This document shows positions 27,200 to 35,171 of a stretch of 55,376 nt of DNA, piece by piece. The notes beneath the pieces were generated by a model, which was given only the letters and a program-made list of their open reading frames with translations, was not told where the DNA came from and did not search any database. Position 1 is the stretch's first letter. Each line of letters opens with the position of its first letter. Source of the DNA: Acidobacteriota bacterium (GTDB lineage: Bacteria; Acidobacteriota; Vicinamibacteria; Vicinamibacterales; JAKQTR01); NCBI GenBank assembly GCA_026393755.1, contig JAPKZO010000030.1, positions 17,970 to 73,345 of the forward strand, read 5' to 3'. Made by a program: the position numbers and the translations under genes.

Positions 27200-29002
27200 C
27201 TACTTGCGGAGCGGCACACGCTGTTCTTCATAGAGACGCTGCTGATCCGCTGCGCTCATGGCCCCGGCGCCGCCGGGCGCCACGACAGTCGGCGTCAGCA
27301 GGATCACCAGGTCCACCTTCTTCGTCGTGCGATCGTCACGGCGGAAGAGCCCGCCCACCAGCGGCACATCACCCAGCACCGGCACCTTGGTCTTCTCACC
27401 GAAGGTCCGTTCCTGCATCAGGCCCGCAATGACGATGGTCTCGCCCTGGAGCACGCGGACGACGGTGTCGGTTTCGCGAACGCTCACGATCGGCACCTGG
27501 TCGCCGAGCCTGGACGTCGCCATCCCCGTGCGCTCGGTGATGGTCGGCGAGATGCTCAAGTGGATGATTCCGTCCTCGCTGATCTGGGCCATCACGCTGA
27601 GCGTAATGCCCTCGTTGATGGTCTGCGGCGTCACCGTCGTCTGCAGGAGCTGTCCGGTCGACGACTCCACCTGCGATGTCGTGACGAAGAACACGTCCTG
27701 CGTGCCGACGCGCATGATGGCCGGCTCGTTGTTCATCGCCATCACGCGCGGGCTGGCCATGACATTGACCCGCCCCTGGCTGGCAAAGGCGCTGAGCAGG
27801 CCTTTGAAGTCCTTGATGTTCACGCCCATCGTAAAGGCGCTCTGGCTCGAGGTGGGCGCGAGCGGCTGCGTCAGCGTGACCGAGTTGGCCGCGCTGCGCA
27901 GGACGGCTGACCAGTCGATGCCCGCCGAGAACTGCTCGTTCATCTCGACTTCGATGACCTTGGCCTGAATGTGGACCTGTCGCAGGTTGCGCGTCTCGAC
28001 CACCTCGACGTAGTTCGCGATCCGGTCCAGCCTGTCGGGGTAGTCGGTGACCTGGAGGAGCCCGGCCTTCCGGTCGAGGTTGAGCTTGCCGTCCGGCGAC
28101 AGCAGCATAGTGAGGCCCTTCTCCATCTCCGCAAACGTGTCGAGTCCGCCAATGACGCCGGATCCGCCAATCCCGTTGGCCCCGAACCCACCGTAGGCGC
28201 CGTAGCCGCCGCCAATGCCGAATCCCCCGAGATAGCCGCCATAGCCGACGCCGAGTCCCATGCCGTAGCCGGCATAGCCACCAACGGCAGGACCATTCAC
28301 GCCGGCAAGACCATTCAGGCCGGCATTGCCGTAGCCGAAGCCCGAGTTGGCCAGGCCGTAGCCGATGTGCCGCGCGGCCACGTAGTTGATGTTGAAGATG
28401 CGCGTCTGCATCTGGCGCTTTCGCACGCGCAGCACGCCTTGATTGAGGGAGTACTCGAGGTTGATCGGCTGAAGGATGAGCTCAAGCGCCTGCCGCAGCG
28501 AGACGTTCTTGAGTTCTCCGTTGAAGGTGCCGTCCGCGTCCGGGTCGACAACGACGCTGATGTTCGTGTCGCGCACGAGCAACTGCAGCAGGTCCCGGAT
28601 GGCAATCGGCTCGGCAAAGCTCAACCCCAGCATCTGCTCGAGCGAGTCCGACCGGCGCCCCTCTTCGAGTTGGCTCACGGCAATCGGCTTGAGACCGGGC
28701 GGCTGCGATCCCTGACCGCGACGACCCGGCGACGGCTCCGGCTGATTCATCGTGGGCAGCGGCACCTGCGTCCCGGCCGCCTGAGGCTCCGACGGGCGAC
28801 CTTCGGCGAGTCGGCTGACCGCGATCGGGGAGAGACCTGGCGGCTGTGCGGTGGCAGTCGCCTGTGGCGCCGGCCTGGACGCGACAACCGCGGCGGGCGT
28901 CTGCGCCTGCGCGGCGGCGGTCGGCCATCCGGCCGAGACCGACAGGACCAACGCGGCCACCAGCCCGCCATGGGTCACCGCTGTGCGAGTTCTGGGCATC
29001 AT
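27200..29002 (-). CDS. Secretin (MshL/PilQ/GspD family) with Gly/Tyr-rich insertion
   Basis: About 599 residues. Signal peptide (1-33). A Pro/Gln-rich region holds two copies of a motif, PPGLSPIAVSRLAEGR (53-68) and PPGLKPIAVSQLEEGR (100-115). An STN/N0-like domain (about 125-205; LLQLLVRDTNISVVVDPDAD) is followed by a low-complexity block of about 70 residues at 213-285 made of Gly, Tyr, Ala and Asn (GYGGYLGGFGIGGGYGAYGG). The N1-like and secretin domains follow (VHIQAKVIEVEMNEQFSAGI, then VPVLGDVPLVGGLFRRDD, then VDLVILLTPTVV). It forms the outer-membrane channel. Starts 29002 and 28999 are both ATG; GGGAAG upstream suits either. Confidence 0.93.
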   Translation of the reverse strand: MMPRTRTAVTHGGLVAALVLSVSAGWPTAAAQAQTPAAVVASRPAPQATATAQPPGLSPIAVSRLAEGRPSEPQAAGTQVPLPTMNQPEPSPGRRGQGSQPPGLKPIAVSQLEEGRRSDSLEQMLGLSFAEPIAIRDLLQLLVRDTNISVVVDPDADGTFNGELKNVSLRQALELILQPINLEYSLNQGVLRVRKRQMQTRIFNINYVAARHIGYGLANSGFGYGNAGLNGLAGVNGPAVGGYAGYGMGLGVGYGGYLGGFGIGGGYGAYGGFGANGIGGSGVIGGLDTFAEMEKGLTMLLSPDGKLNLDRKAGLLQVTDYPDRLDRIANYVEVVETRNLRQVHIQAKVIEVEMNEQFSAGIDWSAVLRSAANSVTLTQPLAPTSSQSAFTMGVNIKDFKGLLSAFASQGRVNVMASPRVMAMNNEPAIMRVGTQDVFFVTTSQVESSTGQLLQTTVTPQTINEGITLSVMAQISEDGIIHLSISPTITERTGMATSRLGDQVPIVSVRETDTVVRVLQGETIVIAGLMQERTFGEKTKVPVLGDVPLVGGLFRRDDRTTKKVDLVILLTPTVVAPGGAGAMSAADQQRLYEEQRVPLRK

Positions 29003-29144
29003 AAACACTTCCCGGAGACCAGGGCGCACGAGACGCTCCGGTCCCTGGGGTGTTTTTCGGTCTATTCCGTTGGAAACATTAGTGCTGCCGGCACGGGCGA
29101 GCCGCAGCTTCTTGCGCGCGAGGAGACCGGGCGGCCGCCTCTTT

Positions 29145-29630
29145 CTAGGCCGTGGTGCCGGTGTTCTTCTTGAAAAAGACGGCACCGAGCAATCCGCCGA
29201 TCGCGGCGAAGATCGCGCCGAAGAACAGCCAGAACATGAACCCGATCACCGCACCCGCGACCGAAAAGGCGGCCGAGTGGCTCATGCTTTCCATCATCTG
29301 GCGGGCGTTATCCGGGATGTCCGGCGTCCTGTCGACAATCTGCTGCAGCAGGCGTTGGGTCACCCCGCCCATCAGCAGGTTGACGGGCAGCGACACGAGC
29401 GTGTGGACCACGGCACCAATGATGCCGGCGAGCAAGCCCACCAGCGCGCCATCGCCGGTCGTGATGACCTGCGTGGTGTTGGATTGGAGCACGTAGGCGG
29501 CCACCATCCCGCCGCCAATCACCCACATGCAGCAGCAGAGGTTCGCCAGGCCGACAAATGGCAGCGCGGACAGCACGCCTATCAACAGGCCGCCCCACAC
29601 CGCCGGCATCAGCATCGCGTTGCCCTTCAT
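29145..29630 (-). CDS. Small polytopic membrane protein of unknown function
   Basis: 161 residues with about four hydrophobic segments: 8-25, 30-50 (with the unusual Cys cluster LCCCMW), 58-90 and 125-155. A polar loop between (QQIVDRTPDIPDNARQMMES) probably faces the cytosol or periplasm. The start is ATG at 29630, chosen because AAGGAG lies 6 bases upstream; an upstream extension would be shadow sequence. I do not recognise a family; its upstream position near the secretin is suggestive but a gap of 142 bases separates them. Confidence 0.7.
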   Translation of the reverse strand: MKGNAMLMPAVWGGLLIGVLSALPFVGLANLCCCMWVIGGGMVAAYVLQSNTTQVITTGDGALVGLLAGIIGAVVHTLVSLPVNLLMGGVTQRLLQQIVDRTPDIPDNARQMMESMSHSAAFSVAGAVIGFMFWLFFGAIFAAIGGLLGAVFFKKNTGTTA

Positions 29631-29645
29631 GGCGTGTCTCCTTGC

Positions 29646-29663
29646 CCGGGCTTCGAAGCCCGG
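29646..29663. repeat. Perfect palindrome CCGGGCTTCGAAGCCCGG
   Basis: An 18-base perfect palindrome followed by CATGC, lying just upstream of the small membrane protein start and about 40 bases from the larger palindrome at 29703. It may be part of a compound repeat. Confidence 0.5.
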
Positions 29664-29702
29664 CATGCTACGTCCCGATTTCCTGCCCGCCGCGCCGAAC
29701 GC

Positions 29703-29726
29703 AGGGGCACGGCATGCCGTGCCCCT
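29703..29726. repeat. Dispersed palindrome (GGGCACGGCATGCCGTGCCC family)
   Basis: AGGGGCACGG and CCGTGCCCCT flank a central CATG as a perfect 24-base palindrome. This is the same family as at 207, 46440 and 48813, and lies between the ino1 stop and the small membrane protein start. A following stretch TTCCCTGGGATCGC is echoed near 53030. Confidence 0.75.
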
Positions 29727-29768
29727 ACGGATTCCCTGGGATCGCTACGCTCCAGTTCCCGTCAGGTC

Positions 29769-31082
29769 CTAATCGTAATATTCCGCACCCAGATGCGTGA
29801 TCAGTTCCTCGCCCTTCAAGAACCGCAGCGTGTTCTTCAGCTTCATCGACTGGATGAACAGATCGTGCTCGGGATAAAGACCGCGCGCATGCATCGGGCT
29901 CTTGAAGTAGAACGACAGCCATTCCTGGATGCCGCTCCAGCCGGCCCGGCTGGCCAGGTCGAGGAAAAGCACGAGATCAAGCACGATCGGCGCCGCCAGG
30001 ATGCTGTCCCGGCAGAGGAAGTTGATCTTCAGCTGCATCTTGTAGCCGAGCCAGCCGACCAGATCGATGTTGTCCCAGCCTTCCTTGTTGTCGCCGCGCG
30101 GCGGGTAGTAATTAATCCGGACGACGTGGCAGATGTCCTTGTAGAGCTCCGGATAGAGATCGGGCTGAAGAATGTAGTCGAGAACCGATTTCTTGCTCTC
30201 TTCCTTCGTCTTGAACGACTCGGGATCGTCGAGCACCTCGCCGTCTCGGTTGCCCAGGATGTTGGTGGAGTACCAGCCCTCCACACCAAGCAGGCGCGCC
30301 TTCAACCCCGGCGCAATCACGGTCTTGAGCAGCGTCTGCCCTGTCTTGAAGTCCTTGCCGACCACGGGCACCCGTTTCTGCTGCGCCAGGGTCATCAACG
30401 CCGGCACGTCCACATTCAGATTCGGTGCACCGTTGGCGTACGGCACGCCTTCCATCAGCGCCGCGTACGCGTAGAGCATCGAGGACGGGATCGTCGGATC
30501 GTTGGCTTCGAGGGCTTTCTCGAAGGCCTCGATCGACTGATGCGCGGGCGACTCGGTCATGAAAATCTCGGTGCTGGCGCACCAGATCATCACGAGCCGA
30601 TCGAGCGCGTTGGCCTTCTTGAAGGCGCGGATGTCCTCGCGCAGTTGCTCGGCCAGATCACGCTTGTTCTTGCCCGTCTTGACGTTCGGGCCGTCCAGCC
30701 GCTTGACGTACTGGCGGTCGAATACGGCCTTCCACGGCCGGATGGCCTCGAGTTCCGGCCTGATCTGGTCGAGTAGCTTGTCCTCGAGTACGCCTGCGGT
30801 CTTCGCGGCCTCGTAGCAGTTGTCTTCGAAGATGTCCCAGCCGCCGAACACGATGTCGTTGAGATCGGCGAGCGGGATAAAGTCCTTGACGAGCGGCGTC
30901 CGACCCTCGGTCCGTTTACCAAGCCTGATGGTCCCCATCTGGGTCATGGATCCGATGGGTCTGGCAATCCCCTTGCGGACGGCCTGGACCCCTGCGATGA
31001 ACGTCGTGCTGACGGCGCCAAGGCCGACGAGCATCACGCCCAGTTTTCCTGTAGCTGGTGCGATAGCGATTGGCTTTTTCAC
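29769..31082 (-). CDS. ino1: Inositol-3-phosphate synthase
   Basis: 437 residues. Converts glucose-6-phosphate to 1D-myo-inositol 3-phosphate with NAD, the entry to inositol lipids and other inositol compounds. The NAD-binding loop GLGAVSTTFIAGVQAV near the N-terminus, the central NGAPNLNVDVP, and the catalytic blocks VVGKDFKTGQTLLKT, GWYSTNILGNRDG and KMQLKINFLCRDSILAAPI are all present. The start is GTG at 31080-31082, directly downstream of an extended -10 box (8-base gap) with no Shine-Dalgarno, so the message is probably leaderless. Confidence 0.95.
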   Translation of the reverse strand: MKKPIAIAPATGKLGVMLVGLGAVSTTFIAGVQAVRKGIARPIGSMTQMGTIRLGKRTEGRTPLVKDFIPLADLNDIVFGGWDIFEDNCYEAAKTAGVLEDKLLDQIRPELEAIRPWKAVFDRQYVKRLDGPNVKTGKNKRDLAEQLREDIRAFKKANALDRLVMIWCASTEIFMTESPAHQSIEAFEKALEANDPTIPSSMLYAYAALMEGVPYANGAPNLNVDVPALMTLAQQKRVPVVGKDFKTGQTLLKTVIAPGLKARLLGVEGWYSTNILGNRDGEVLDDPESFKTKEESKKSVLDYILQPDLYPELYKDICHVVRINYYPPRGDNKEGWDNIDLVGWLGYKMQLKINFLCRDSILAAPIVLDLVLFLDLASRAGWSGIQEWLSFYFKSPMHARGLYPEHDLFIQSMKLKNTLRFLKGEELITHLGAEYYD

Positions 31083-31090
31083 AACGGAAA

Positions 31091-31099
31091 ACTATATCA
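31091..31099 (-). promoter_or_regulatory. Extended -10 promoter for ino1 (leaderless)
   Basis: Read on the minus strand: TGATATAGT, an extended -10 (TGnTATAGT). The -10 hexamer (31091-31096) ends 8 bases before the GTG start of ino1, so the transcript would begin at or within a base or two of the start codon. Confidence 0.55.
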
Positions 31100-31673
31100 C
31101 GGAGACGTTCGGCCGGAATCCTTCGACAAACGACAGCCCTTCGCGTTCGGCGAGCACGCGCACGGGCCGGCAGCCGGCCTGCTCGAACGCGCGGACCAGC
31201 TCCAGCGTTCGGCCACCGGGCGGGCCGCTGGCAGGCTCGAATCCCAGCCGGGCGGCGATGCCGCGGGGTCGGCGCAGAATCGCGATCACGCGCCCGCCAG
31301 GGCGGACGACGCGAACGGTGTGGGAGAGCCGGCTGTGCCGCTCCGCAGCCGGAGCGCTCAGCAGGGCATTGGCGTCGACGACGGCCAGATCAAACGGCGG
31401 CGAATCGCCTGGCCAGCAGCCTCCAGGCGCGAGAACCACTTCCACGAACACGCCCTGCCTGGCGGCGGCCTTTTCGAGCGTCGCCTGCGCAGCGGCGCTA
31501 TCGACCACGGCGCACGCACGACCCGTCAAGCCGACCTTTGACGACACCAGACCGAAAACCCGCGGGTCGCCGACGCCGGCATGGAGGATGCGCTCACCCA
31601 TCCGCACTCCGATCATGCTCACGGCGAGTTCAACGGGGCCACGCGAACGGCGGAATTGCAGGAAGGGTGACAT
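31092..31673 (-). CDS. SAM-dependent methyltransferase-like protein
   Basis: 193 residues with a Rossmann-type order: a first strand and glycine-bearing loop (ERILHAGVGDPRVFGLV), an acidic end of strand 2 (ACAVVDSAA), strand 4 (FDLAVVDANALL) and a following helix-strand VRVVRPGGRVIAIL, which is the usual methyltransferase post-motif III. The first loop is AGVGDP rather than GxGxG, so SAM binding may be weak. Target unknown. Start ATG at 31673 has GGAGG 5 bases upstream. Its 3' end overlaps the ino1 promoter. Confidence 0.72.
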   Translation of the reverse strand: MSPFLQFRRSRGPVELAVSMIGVRMGERILHAGVGDPRVFGLVSSKVGLTGRACAVVDSAAAQATLEKAAARQGVFVEVVLAPGGCWPGDSPPFDLAVVDANALLSAPAAERHSRLSHTVRVVRPGGRVIAILRRPRGIAARLGFEPASGPPGGRTLELVRAFEQAGCRPVRVLAEREGLSFVEGFRPNVSVI

Positions 31674-31790
31674 CCGGGCCTCCAGTATCCCACTTTTGAG
31701 ATCAACTGGCGCCGCTACCCGCATGTTCGGGCAGTGATCGGCCGAAAAGAACAATGCGGGTAACAGTCTTGCGTGGGAGCACAGAGCGTC

Positions 31791-32045
31791 ATGATCGATG
31801 GATTCCTCGTTGCGGTCACCGTGTTTTCCCTCGGCCTGGCTGCCGTGATGGCGGTGATCACCTGGCGGGCCATTCGGCTGGGGCGGCAGCAGACCTTCGC
31901 CCGGGCGGATCTCAGGTCGCGCCTCGCTTACCGGCCTGAAGAACGAGCGAACACAATCGAACCTCAGACGTGGCCACCCACGAGGCGCAACCTCGGGAAT
32001 TCCCCCGGGGGGCTTCCCCGGCGAACATCGGCGGCGTCCTCCTGA
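31791..32045 (+). CDS. Short membrane-anchored ORF, perhaps a truncated gene
   Basis: 84 residues. The first 50 (MIDGFLVAVTVFSLGLAAVM, then VITWRAIRLGRQQTFARADL) form a single N-terminal membrane helix and a basic juxtamembrane stretch like that of larger acidobacterial membrane proteins. From about residue 55 the sequence becomes Pro/Arg/Asn-rich and seems to lose coding character. It may therefore be the 5' remnant of a disrupted gene. GGGAG lies 11 bases before the start. The end covers the promoter of the ZIP transporter. Confidence 0.35.
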   Translation: MIDGFLVAVTVFSLGLAAVMAVITWRAIRLGRQQTFARADLRSRLAYRPEERANTIEPQTWPPTRRNLGNSPGGLPRRTSAASS

Positions 32046-32051
32046 TACAAT
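32043..32051 (+). promoter_or_regulatory. Extended -10 promoter for the ZIP transporter (leaderless)
   Basis: TGATACAAT, an extended -10 with a hexamer at 32046-32051, ends 8 bases before ATG at 32060. No Shine-Dalgarno precedes that ATG. The same TGATAnAnn pattern occurs before ino1 and polA. Confidence 0.5.
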
Positions 32052-32059
32052 CCTCCCCG

Positions 32060-32791
32060 ATGTCTTTGCTTCTGATCGCCATCAGCCTCGCCATCTTCGG
32101 CAGCGTGGGCGGGATTGTGCTCGGCGCGGTTCTGCTCGTCTTCCGTGAGTCCGTGCGTGCCAGACTGGTCCCGTGGCTCGTCAGCTACGCCGTTGGCACG
32201 CTGCTCGGTGTGGCCTTTCTCGATGTGTTGCCAGAAGCGCTGGTCTCACTGAAGCCCACGCCCGTGTTCGGTGCGCTGCTCGGCGGGATTCTGGCCTTCT
32301 TCATCCTCGAGAAGCTCGTCTTGTGGCACCACTGCCACGACGATCATTGCGAATCCCACGAGGCGGCGGCGCCGCTGATCCTGATCGGACACAGCGTCCA
32401 CAACCTGATCGACGGGGCGGTGATCGCGGCCGCCACCGCTGTGTCGATCTCCCTCGGCGTCACGACCGCGCTCGCCGTAGCGGCCCACGAGATTCCCCAG
32501 GAAGTGGGCGATTTCGCGATCCTCCTGCACGCGGGCTATTCGAGGACCAAGGCGCTCTGGCTCAACGTGCTGTCGGGCCTGTCGGCGGTTGGCGGAGTGC
32601 TGCTGGCCTATGCCGCCATCGATCGGCTGCCGCACATCCTGCCGTATTTTCTGCCCGTGGCGGCGTCCAGCTTTCTCTACATCGCCATGTCGGACCTGAT
32701 CCCGAGCCTGCACCGCAATCCGGTCGAAGGCGGCGCGGTTCGTCAGGTGCTCCTGGTCGGGGCAGGCATCCTGACGATTACGCTTCTCTGA
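32060..32791 (+). CDS. ZIP-family metal transporter
   Basis: 243 residues with about seven to eight membrane helices. The metal-site helices are clear: HSVHNLIDGAVIAAA (about 123-137) and HEIPQEVGDFAILLH (about 155-169). A His-rich loop, LVLWHHCHDDHCESHE (about 90-105), lies between helices III and IV as usual in the family. It moves Zn2+ or another divalent cation across the inner membrane toward the cytosol. ATG at 32060 is favoured over the earlier open frame because it begins the first hydrophobic helix and sits 8 bases after a -10 box. A convergent two-component operon lies downstream. Confidence 0.93.
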   Translation: MSLLLIAISLAIFGSVGGIVLGAVLLVFRESVRARLVPWLVSYAVGTLLGVAFLDVLPEALVSLKPTPVFGALLGGILAFFILEKLVLWHHCHDDHCESHEAAAPLILIGHSVHNLIDGAVIAAATAVSISLGVTTALAVAAHEIPQEVGDFAILLHAGYSRTKALWLNVLSGLSAVGGVLLAYAAIDRLPHILPYFLPVAASSFLYIAMSDLIPSLHRNPVEGGAVRQVLLVGAGILTITLL

Positions 32792-32797
32792 AGGAAC

Positions 32798-32816
32798 AAT
32801 GACTCCCGGAGTGATT
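32798..32816. repeat. REP-like palindrome AATGACTCCCGGAGTGATT
   Basis: Near-perfect palindrome related to the pair at 24849-24899. It lies between the ZIP stop and the stop codon of the convergent histidine kinase, and overlaps that stop. A bidirectional terminator role is possible. Confidence 0.6.
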
Positions 32817-34350
32817 AGTCTCCGCCCGTGGACGCCGAAGCTGCCGCAGGCATCGAAGGCGGCTGCCGCGGCAACTCGATCTCGAAGACGGTCTCCAGTC
32901 CTTCCTGGCTCCGAACGGTGATGCGGCCGCCGTGGCGCTCGACGATGGCCTTGACGATCGAGAGGCCGAGGCCGCTTCCCCGCTGATCCCCGGCTCGCGA
33001 ATTGTCGGCCTTGTAGAACCGGTCGAACACGTGACCTATGTGTGCGGCCGGGATCCCTTCCCCCGTATCGCGAACTGACAGCAGCGTCGTGTCCGGGCCG
33101 ACGCCCGCGACCAGCTCGATGCTGCCGCCAGATCCGGTGTGGCGCAGGGCGTTGGCGGCAAGATTCTGGATCGCCTGCTCCATGCGCACCGGATCGACAT
33201 GCACAGTGATCGACGGCGGCGTGATGCGGCTGGTCAACGTGACGTGCTTCAGTCCCGCGTCGCGCTCATGCCGTTCGATCACCCGGCGGAACAGTTCGTC
33301 GACCGGCATCTCCGTTCGAACCAGCGCCCCGCCTCCCGCCTCGAGCCGGGCCAGATCCATCAGGTCGCCGATGAGTCGTTCGAGTCTGGCGGTCTCCTCC
33401 CGGACGATCCCGAGGTAACGCTGGCGCGTGTCGGCGTTGAGCGCCAACTCGGCCATTGCGAGTGTCTCAAGGTAGCCACGGATCGCTGTCAGTGGCGTCA
33501 TCAACTCATGGGAGACATCGGCGAGAAGCTGGCGGCGATCGTGATCGGCCGTTTGGAGGGCGTCCGCTCGCGCGCTCAAGTCGGCCGCCATCCGGTTGAA
33601 CGCCCGCGCCACGGCGGCAATCTCGTCGCCGCCCGATTCGGGCGCGCGCGCGGTTGCGTCGCCCGTGCCGAGCCGTTTCGCGGCTTCCTCGAGTTGGCCC
33701 AGTCGCTTGTGCGCGGGTCTGAAGATGAACACGCTGGCGAACATCGTGCCGATCAGCACGAGCAGCGCCGCAATGGCCAATCCGACGGGAGCGACCTGAC
33801 GAATGATGACGGCCAGCGGTGCGTTGGGAGGAACCAGCACCATCGCGCGCACGCGGTCCTGCACGACGACCGGGTAGAACGCGGCCGGCCGCCCCGGACC
33901 GAGCCCGGCGCCAGGCCCCATTCCCTGCCGCCCCCCGCGGCCTGGTCCCGGGCCAGCCCCCGGCCCCGCGCCGGCGCCCGGCCGCAATGCGCTCCGGATC
34001 AGCCGGCGCAGCGCCGTTTCGCGAAGAAGCGGCGGCACCTCCGCGCCCGGCTGCGAGAGGAGTACGCGGCCATCGGGCAGCACCAGCGCAACAGGCCGCC
34101 AGTGGGAGCCGTAGTGCTCACGCAGGTACGCTTCGACATCGAGATTTTCGTCGACCGACCAGGCCGTGCCGAGATCGGAGGCGACCAGCGCGGCCAGATC
34201 CAGTGTCGAGCGGCCGGCGATGGCGTCCGATGAACGCGCCAGAAACCAGACCGTGACCGCTCCCTGCACGACCATCAAGGCCGCAAGGAACGCGACAAAC
34301 CCAATCGCGATGCGCCAGTACAGGCTTCGAAACCAGGCTCGTTCACTCAT
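32815..34350 (-). CDS. Sensor histidine kinase, EnvZ/BaeS/CpxA-like
   Basis: 511 residues: membrane helix (about 12-32), periplasmic domain (about 35-175), second helix (about 182-205), HAMP (about 210-260), HisKA with DVSHELMTPLTAIRG, and HATPase_c with NLAANALRHTG, DTGEGIP and GSGLGLSIV. The periplasmic sensor contains a long low-complexity stretch at about 118-152 of Gly, Pro, Arg and Ala (GPGAGPGPGRGGRQGMGPG). The gene overlaps the upstream regulator stop by 8 bases, so the pair is co-translated. The divergent Spy/CpxP-like gene next door suggests envelope or metal stress sensing. Confidence 0.93.
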   Translation of the reverse strand: MSERAWFRSLYWRIAIGFVAFLAALMVVQGAVTVWFLARSSDAIAGRSTLDLAALVASDLGTAWSVDENLDVEAYLREHYGSHWRPVALVLPDGRVLLSQPGAEVPPLLRETALRRLIRSALRPGAGAGPGAGPGPGRGGRQGMGPGAGLGPGRPAAFYPVVVQDRVRAMVLVPPNAPLAVIIRQVAPVGLAIAALLVLIGTMFASVFIFRPAHKRLGQLEEAAKRLGTGDATARAPESGGDEIAAVARAFNRMAADLSARADALQTADHDRRQLLADVSHELMTPLTAIRGYLETLAMAELALNADTRQRYLGIVREETARLERLIGDLMDLARLEAGGGALVRTEMPVDELFRRVIERHERDAGLKHVTLTSRITPPSITVHVDPVRMEQAIQNLAANALRHTGSGGSIELVAGVGPDTTLLSVRDTGEGIPAAHIGHVFDRFYKADNSRAGDQRGSGLGLSIVKAIVERHGGRITVRSQEGLETVFEIELPRQPPSMPAAASASTGGD

Positions 34351-35074
34351 CGGCGAACTTGTACCCGCTTCCCCACACGGTCAGGATGTACCGCGGCGCA
34401 AACGTGTCCGGCTCAATCTTCTTTCGCAATCTCTTGACGAGGGCGTCGACACTCCGCTCCGTCACGAACGTATCGCCCTTCCACACACTGTTCAGCAGGG
34501 CGGCCCGGGTGAAGACAATGCCGGGTCGCGACGCGAGCGTACGCAGCAGGTTGAACTCCTGCGTGGTCAGGTCGGCTTCATTGCCGGCAACCCGCACGCG
34601 GCGACGACCAAGATCGATCTCGAGATCCCTCACTCGATAGACCTCGTCCCGGACCCCGCCCGCCTGCGACAGGGCCGCGTCCGCGCCAGCTCTGGGGCCG
34701 GTCCGTCTGAGCAGCGCCCTGACGCGGGCGATGAATTCGCGGACGCCGAATGGCTTGGTCAAGTAGTCGTCGGCCCCGCTCTCGAGGCCGAGCACTTTGT
34801 CTGATTCTTCGCGCCTCGCCGTCAGCATCAGAATCGGCGTCTCGGCATTGGGACCGCCCCGGCGCACGGCCCGGCAGACGGCGAGCCCGTCAATCGACGG
34901 GATCATGAGGTCGAGCACGACCACGTCGAATCGTCGCTCGTTGAGGGTCGCCAGGGCATCTCGCCCGTCCGCCGAGGGCGTACAGGTGAATCCCTCGAGC
35001 CCGAGATGCAACGCGATCAGATCGCGGATGTGCTGTTCGTCCTCGACGATTAACGCGTGCAGCGTGTCGCTCAC
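34343..35074 (-). CDS. OmpR/PhoB-family response regulator
   Basis: 243 residues. Receiver domain (1-120; acidic EDEQ, the phospho-acceptor Asp in VVLDLMIPS, Lys in YLTKPFG) joined to a winged-helix DNA-binding domain (about 145-240; EADLTTQEFNLLRTLAS, VWKGDTFVTERSVDALVKRLRK, TVWGSGYKF). The linker is longer than usual and Ala/Gly rich. Start is GTG at 35072-35074 with no good Shine-Dalgarno. It forms a two-component system with the kinase that follows, and probably binds the heptamer repeats in the 97-base gap to the Spy-like gene. Confidence 0.94.
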   Translation of the reverse strand: MSDTLHALIVEDEQHIRDLIALHLGLEGFTCTPSADGRDALATLNERRFDVVVLDLMIPSIDGLAVCRAVRRGGPNAETPILMLTARREESDKVLGLESGADDYLTKPFGVREFIARVRALLRRTGPRAGADAALSQAGGVRDEVYRVRDLEIDLGRRRVRVAGNEADLTTQEFNLLRTLASRPGIVFTRAALLNSVWKGDTFVTERSVDALVKRLRKKIEPDTFAPRYILTVWGSGYKFADE

Positions 35075-35124
35075 CGTCGGCCCCGTATCACAGAAGTGTC
35101 ACACCTGTGCCGCGATCGTGTCAC
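35064..35124 (+). promoter_or_regulatory. Phased GTGTCAC heptamer repeats, likely response-regulator operator
   Basis: Heptamers GTATCAC (35085-35091), GTGTCAC (35096-35102) and GTGTCAC (35118-35124) start 11 and 22 bases apart; a weaker GTGTCGC starts at 35064, 21 bases earlier. One to two helical turns between copies is what OmpR-type dimers need. The site lies between the regulator gene and the divergent Spy-like gene and could serve both. Confidence 0.6.
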
Positions 35125-35171
35125 GGCGGTCCCGTCAAATGTAGTAGACGCTCAAAACAAGGAGATCGTCA

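Noticed and set aside
29026-29039. GG-N10-GC pattern upstream of the secretin, a possible sigma54 site
   Set aside because: Only the spacing fits; -24 is GGAGC and -12 is GTGC, too far from consensus.
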